Origin: Micromonosporaceae bacterium
GTDB lineage: Bacteria > Actinomycetota > Actinomycetes > Mycobacteriales > Micromonosporaceae
Direction of reading: 5' to 3'
Assembly: GCA_019689695.1 (NCBI GenBank)
Contig: JADGHA010000215.1
Location: 1 to 7,158 of the forward strand
DNA length: 7,158 bases
Shown: in pieces, positions 5,379 through 7,158 of the stretch
How positions within the stretch are numbered: the first letter of the stretch is position 1
Layout: each line of letters opens with the position of its first letter
The notes under the pieces: model-generated
The model's input: the letters and a program-made list of their open reading frames with translations, nothing else
Told to the model about the DNA's origin: nothing
Databases searched by the model: none
Program-made: the position numbers and the translations under genes

Positions 5379-5470
5379 CTGAGCGTGGCGTTCCGGTCGC
5401 GCTTGTGGTCTGGCGCGGTGCTGGCAGTCCGGTATTCTGGCGCCGGCCGCCCGCAGGTCGACGCATGGCC

Positions 5471-5512
5471 GCCGATGGAGGAGACCGTGTGGCCGATGGA
5501 AGGGACCGTGTG
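5471..5512 (+). repeat. 21-bp tandem duplication carrying two RBS-GTG modules
   Basis: Adjacent copies at 5471-5491 and 5492-5512 differ at two positions. Each contains a purine-rich Shine-Dalgarno (GGAGGAG at 5477-5483; GGAAGGG at 5498-5504) followed 5 bases later by an in-frame GTG (5489 and 5510). Because 21 is a multiple of three, either GTG can start the downstream secreted protein. A GTG at 5487 in another frame opens an 8-codon reading frame whose TGA (5511-5513) overlaps GTG 5510, so it could act as a coupled leader. Confidence 0.75.
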
Positions 5513-6526
5513 ACCGCGCTCCGCCGAACGACCGCCCTCGCCGCGGCGTTGCTCGCCGCGCTCGTACTCGCCGTCGCTGGTTCCGTGCCGCGCGCCCTCG
5601 CGGCGCCCAACACCGATTCGGAGGGCGGCACCGCCGCGCTGCGCAAGGCACTGGACCAGGCAGCCCGGGCGTACGGCCAGGCAAAGGCCAAGTTGGACGC
5701 TTCGAAGAAGCGCCAGGCGCAGTACGCCGCCCAGCTCAAGGCAACCGAGCTGCGGCTGGCCGAGCTGAGAGCGCACGTGCAGGAGCTGGCCGCCACCGCG
5801 TACCGCACCGGCCCGCTCACCCCGCTCATGACGCTGCTCAACAGTGCCTCGCCGGAGGAGTTCCTGGAGCGCGCGGTCACCGTGGAGATGCTGGCCAAGC
5901 GCGACGACCAGCAGCTGCGGGAGTACGCGCAGGCGCAGGCGGAGGCGGCCGAGCAGAAGGCGCTGGTCGACAACGAGGTCAAGATCCAGACCAAGCAGCT
6001 GGCCGACATGGCCAAGCGCAAGCGGCAGGCGGAGCAGGCGCTCATCGCGGCCGGCGGTGGCCGGTCGACCACCAGTCTGGCCAAGTTCAACTCGCCCGCG
6101 GCCAAGCCGGCGCCGCGCAACCCGGACGGGTCGTGGCCGTCGGAGAGCTGCTCGGTCGACGACCCGACCACATCCGGGTGCATCACCCCGCGCACCGCGC
6201 ACGCGCTGTCCGAGGCGAGGGCCGACGGCTTCAACCACTACGTCTCCTGCTACCGCAGCGGCGGAAGCGGTGAGCACCCCAAGGGCCGGGCGTGCGACTT
6301 CGCCGCCGCGAAGAACGGCTTCGAGAACGTCAACGCCACCGGTTCCGACAAGGAGTACGGGGACCGCCTCGCCGCGTACTTCCTCAAGAACGCCGACGCG
6401 CTCGGCGTCATGTACGTCATCTGGTACGGCCGGATCTGGATGCCCAGCACCGGGTGGCGCACCTACAGCGGGTGCTGCGGCCCGGCCGAGACACACAAGA
6501 ACCACGTGCACCTGTCGATGTTGTGA
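5510..6526 (+). CDS. Secreted coiled-coil protein with C-terminal M15-like (ARB-07466-type) domain, 338 aa
   Basis: This is an exported protein, probably acting on or in the cell wall. A signal peptide occupies residues 1-32: a basic 'ALRRTT', a hydrophobic Ala/Leu core, and a likely cleavage after 'RALAA'. Residues about 41-180 form a Lys/Glu/Gln/Ala-rich coiled coil interrupted by 'LTPLMTLLNSASPEEFLERAV', the layout of coiled-coil regions in RipA/PcsB-type peptidoglycan hydrolases. After a Pro-rich linker, the C-terminal domain (about 208-338) carries 'EHPKGRACDF' (His256, Asp263) and a terminal 'HKNHVHLSML' (His329, His332, His334). These resemble the HxxGxAxD and HxH zinc ligands of M15 DD-peptidases. 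Hydrolase activity is inferred, not shown. Cysteines around 'ESCSVDDPTTSGC' and 'SGCCGP' probably form disulfides. GTG 5489 and ATG 5465 are in-frame alternative starts. A lone TATTCT (5433-5438) may be a -10 box. Confidence 0.85.
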   Translation: MTALRRTTALAAALLAALVLAVAGSVPRALAAPNTDSEGGTAALRKALDQAARAYGQAKAKLDASKKRQAQYAAQLKATELRLAELRAHVQELAATAYRTGPLTPLMTLLNSASPEEFLERAVTVEMLAKRDDQQLREYAQAQAEAAEQKALVDNEVKIQTKQLADMAKRKRQAEQALIAAGGGRSTTSLAKFNSPAAKPAPRNPDGSWPSESCSVDDPTTSGCITPRTAHALSEARADGFNHYVSCYRSGGSGEHPKGRACDFAAAKNGFENVNATGSDKEYGDRLAAYFLKNADALGVMYVIWYGRIWMPSTGWRTYSGCCGPAETHKNHVHLSML

Positions 6527-7158
6527 AGCCGCTGCCGACCGGCCTGGCCGCCGCACTCGTCTTCCTGGCGAGCGGGGCGGTGCTGGTCCTGGAGGTGGTC
6601 GGCCTGCGCCTGGTCGGACCCTATGTCGGCGTGACGTTGCAGACCAGCAGCGCGGTGATCGGCGTCGCGCTCGCCGCCATCGCCTACGGGGCCTGGCTCG
6701 GCGGCTGGCTCGCCGACCGCTGGGACCCGCGCCGGCTACTGGCTCCAGCGCTGCTGCTCGCCGCGGTCGCCACCGCGTTCACCCTGCCGCTGGTGCGGTA
6801 CGCCGGTGAGGCGCTGCGCGAGGAGGGCGGGGCCATCCGGGCGGCCGGCGGGATCCTGCTGCTGACCACGCTGACCCTGTTCGTACCGGCCGCGCTGCTC
6901 TCCACCATCCCGCCGCTCGTGGTCAAGCTGCAGCTGGGCGACCTGGCACAGACCGGCCGGGTGGTCGGGCGGCTGTCCAGCATCGGCACCCTGGGCGCGA
7001 TCACCGCCACCCTGGGCACCGGCTTCGTCCTGGTCGCCGCGCTGCCCAGCAGTGTCATCATGTTCGGCCTGGCCGGGCTGCTCGGGGCGGGCGGGCTCGG
7101 CCTCGCGATCTACCTGCGGGTGGTGGCCGGCGTCCGCAGCACCTCGGGACGGCGCGGA
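6523..7158 (+). CDS. Fused MFS / spermidine synthase, N-terminal membrane part (cut by window end)
   Basis: The frame is open from GTG 6523 to the window edge (212 codons). The product begins MKPLPTGLAAALVFLASGAV and shows about six hydrophobic helices: roughly residues 8-30, 40-62, 72-91, 108-130, 150-172 and 176-197. Motifs typical of the actinobacterial fused MFS/spermidine synthase family include 'LEVVGLRLVGPYVG' (23-36), 'GAWLGGWLADR' (56-66), 'PPLVVKLQLGDLAQTGRVVGRL' and 'SIGTLGAITATLGTGF'. The soluble aminopropyltransferase-like domain expected at the C terminus lies beyond the window, so its catalytic residues cannot be checked. The start overlaps the upstream stop by 4 bp (GTGA), so the two genes are co-transcribed and translationally coupled. 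Many family members are of unproven substrate. Confidence 0.85.
   Translation, partial: MKPLPTGLAAALVFLASGAVLVLEVVGLRLVGPYVGVTLQTSSAVIGVALAAIAYGAWLGGWLADRWDPRRLLAPALLLAAVATAFTLPLVRYAGEALREEGGAIRAAGGILLLTTLTLFVPAALLSTIPPLVVKLQLGDLAQTGRVVGRLSSIGTLGAITATLGTGFVLVAALPSSVIMFGLAGLLGAGGLGLAIYLRVVAGVRSTSGRRG

Noticed and set aside
5379..5470. Search for a ydaO-type (c-di-AMP) riboswitch ahead of the cell-wall-hydrolase-like gene
   Set aside because: The gap of about 130 bp is too short and shows none of the expected conserved segments; only a lone TATTCT box is visible.
3810..5684. Very long minus-strand open frame opposite the two SDR genes
   Set aside because: It is an open frame caused by high GC, antisense to two genes with full catalytic motifs; its translation is Arg/Gly/His-rich without domains.
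4799..6556. Long minus-strand open frame opposite the second SDR and the secreted protein
   Set aside because: It is low-complexity antisense translation of real genes, with no recognisable motif.

Overview
The window is a gene-dense stretch of very high-GC DNA from an actinomycete chromosome. GTG starts are frequent, stop/start overlaps of the ATGA and GTGA type occur, and actinobacterial families are present: a SigK/RskA-type sigma/anti-sigma pair, an MmyB-like regulator and a fused MFS/spermidine synthase. Micromonosporaceae is a plausible guess, but no feature proves the family. I see no rRNA, tRNA, CRISPR array, insertion sequence or phage gene. It looks like ordinary chromosome rather than a mobile or defence island.

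Layout. Bases 1-152 (minus) hold the first 50 codons of an NAD(P)H-binding Rossmann protein. A short intergenic stretch with a 22-bp tandem repeat leads to a small CPCC-type cysteine-rich protein (312-557, plus). This converges on the anti-sigma/sigma operon (577-1997, minus; sigma gene first, 4-bp overlap), with a hairpin between the two stop codons. The sigma factor and an inositol-monophosphatase-family enzyme (2105-2926, plus) diverge from about 107 bp that holds a candidate SigK-type autoregulatory promoter, a TAGGCT -10 box and a 23-bp inverted repeat. Next comes an MmyB-like HTH regulator (2942-3793, minus), divergent from two consecutive short-chain dehydrogenases (3885-4601 and 4605-5378, plus). 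Last is a two-gene unit: a secreted coiled-coil protein with an M15-like metal-site domain (5510-6526), then a polytopic membrane protein (6523 to beyond the end) that is the N-terminal part of a fused MFS/spermidine synthase.

How the genes work together. The sigma factor keeps two cysteines 50 residues apart, matching my recollection of the redox-switch pair of Mycobacterium tuberculosis SigK. Its anti-sigma partner also carries an HxxxCxxC zinc-type motif and one membrane helix, so this is probably an envelope- or redox-responsive switch. The MmyB regulator next to divergent SDR genes is a known actinomycete arrangement and probably a self-contained regulated unit. The secreted hydrolase-like protein and the synthase are coupled by a GTGA overlap. 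The hydrolase start lies in a 21-bp tandem duplication that carries two ribosome-binding-site/GTG modules.

No wholly new system is evident. The most interesting points are the regulatory DNA at 2036-2094, the conserved cysteine pair, and the duplicated translation-start module at 5471-5512.
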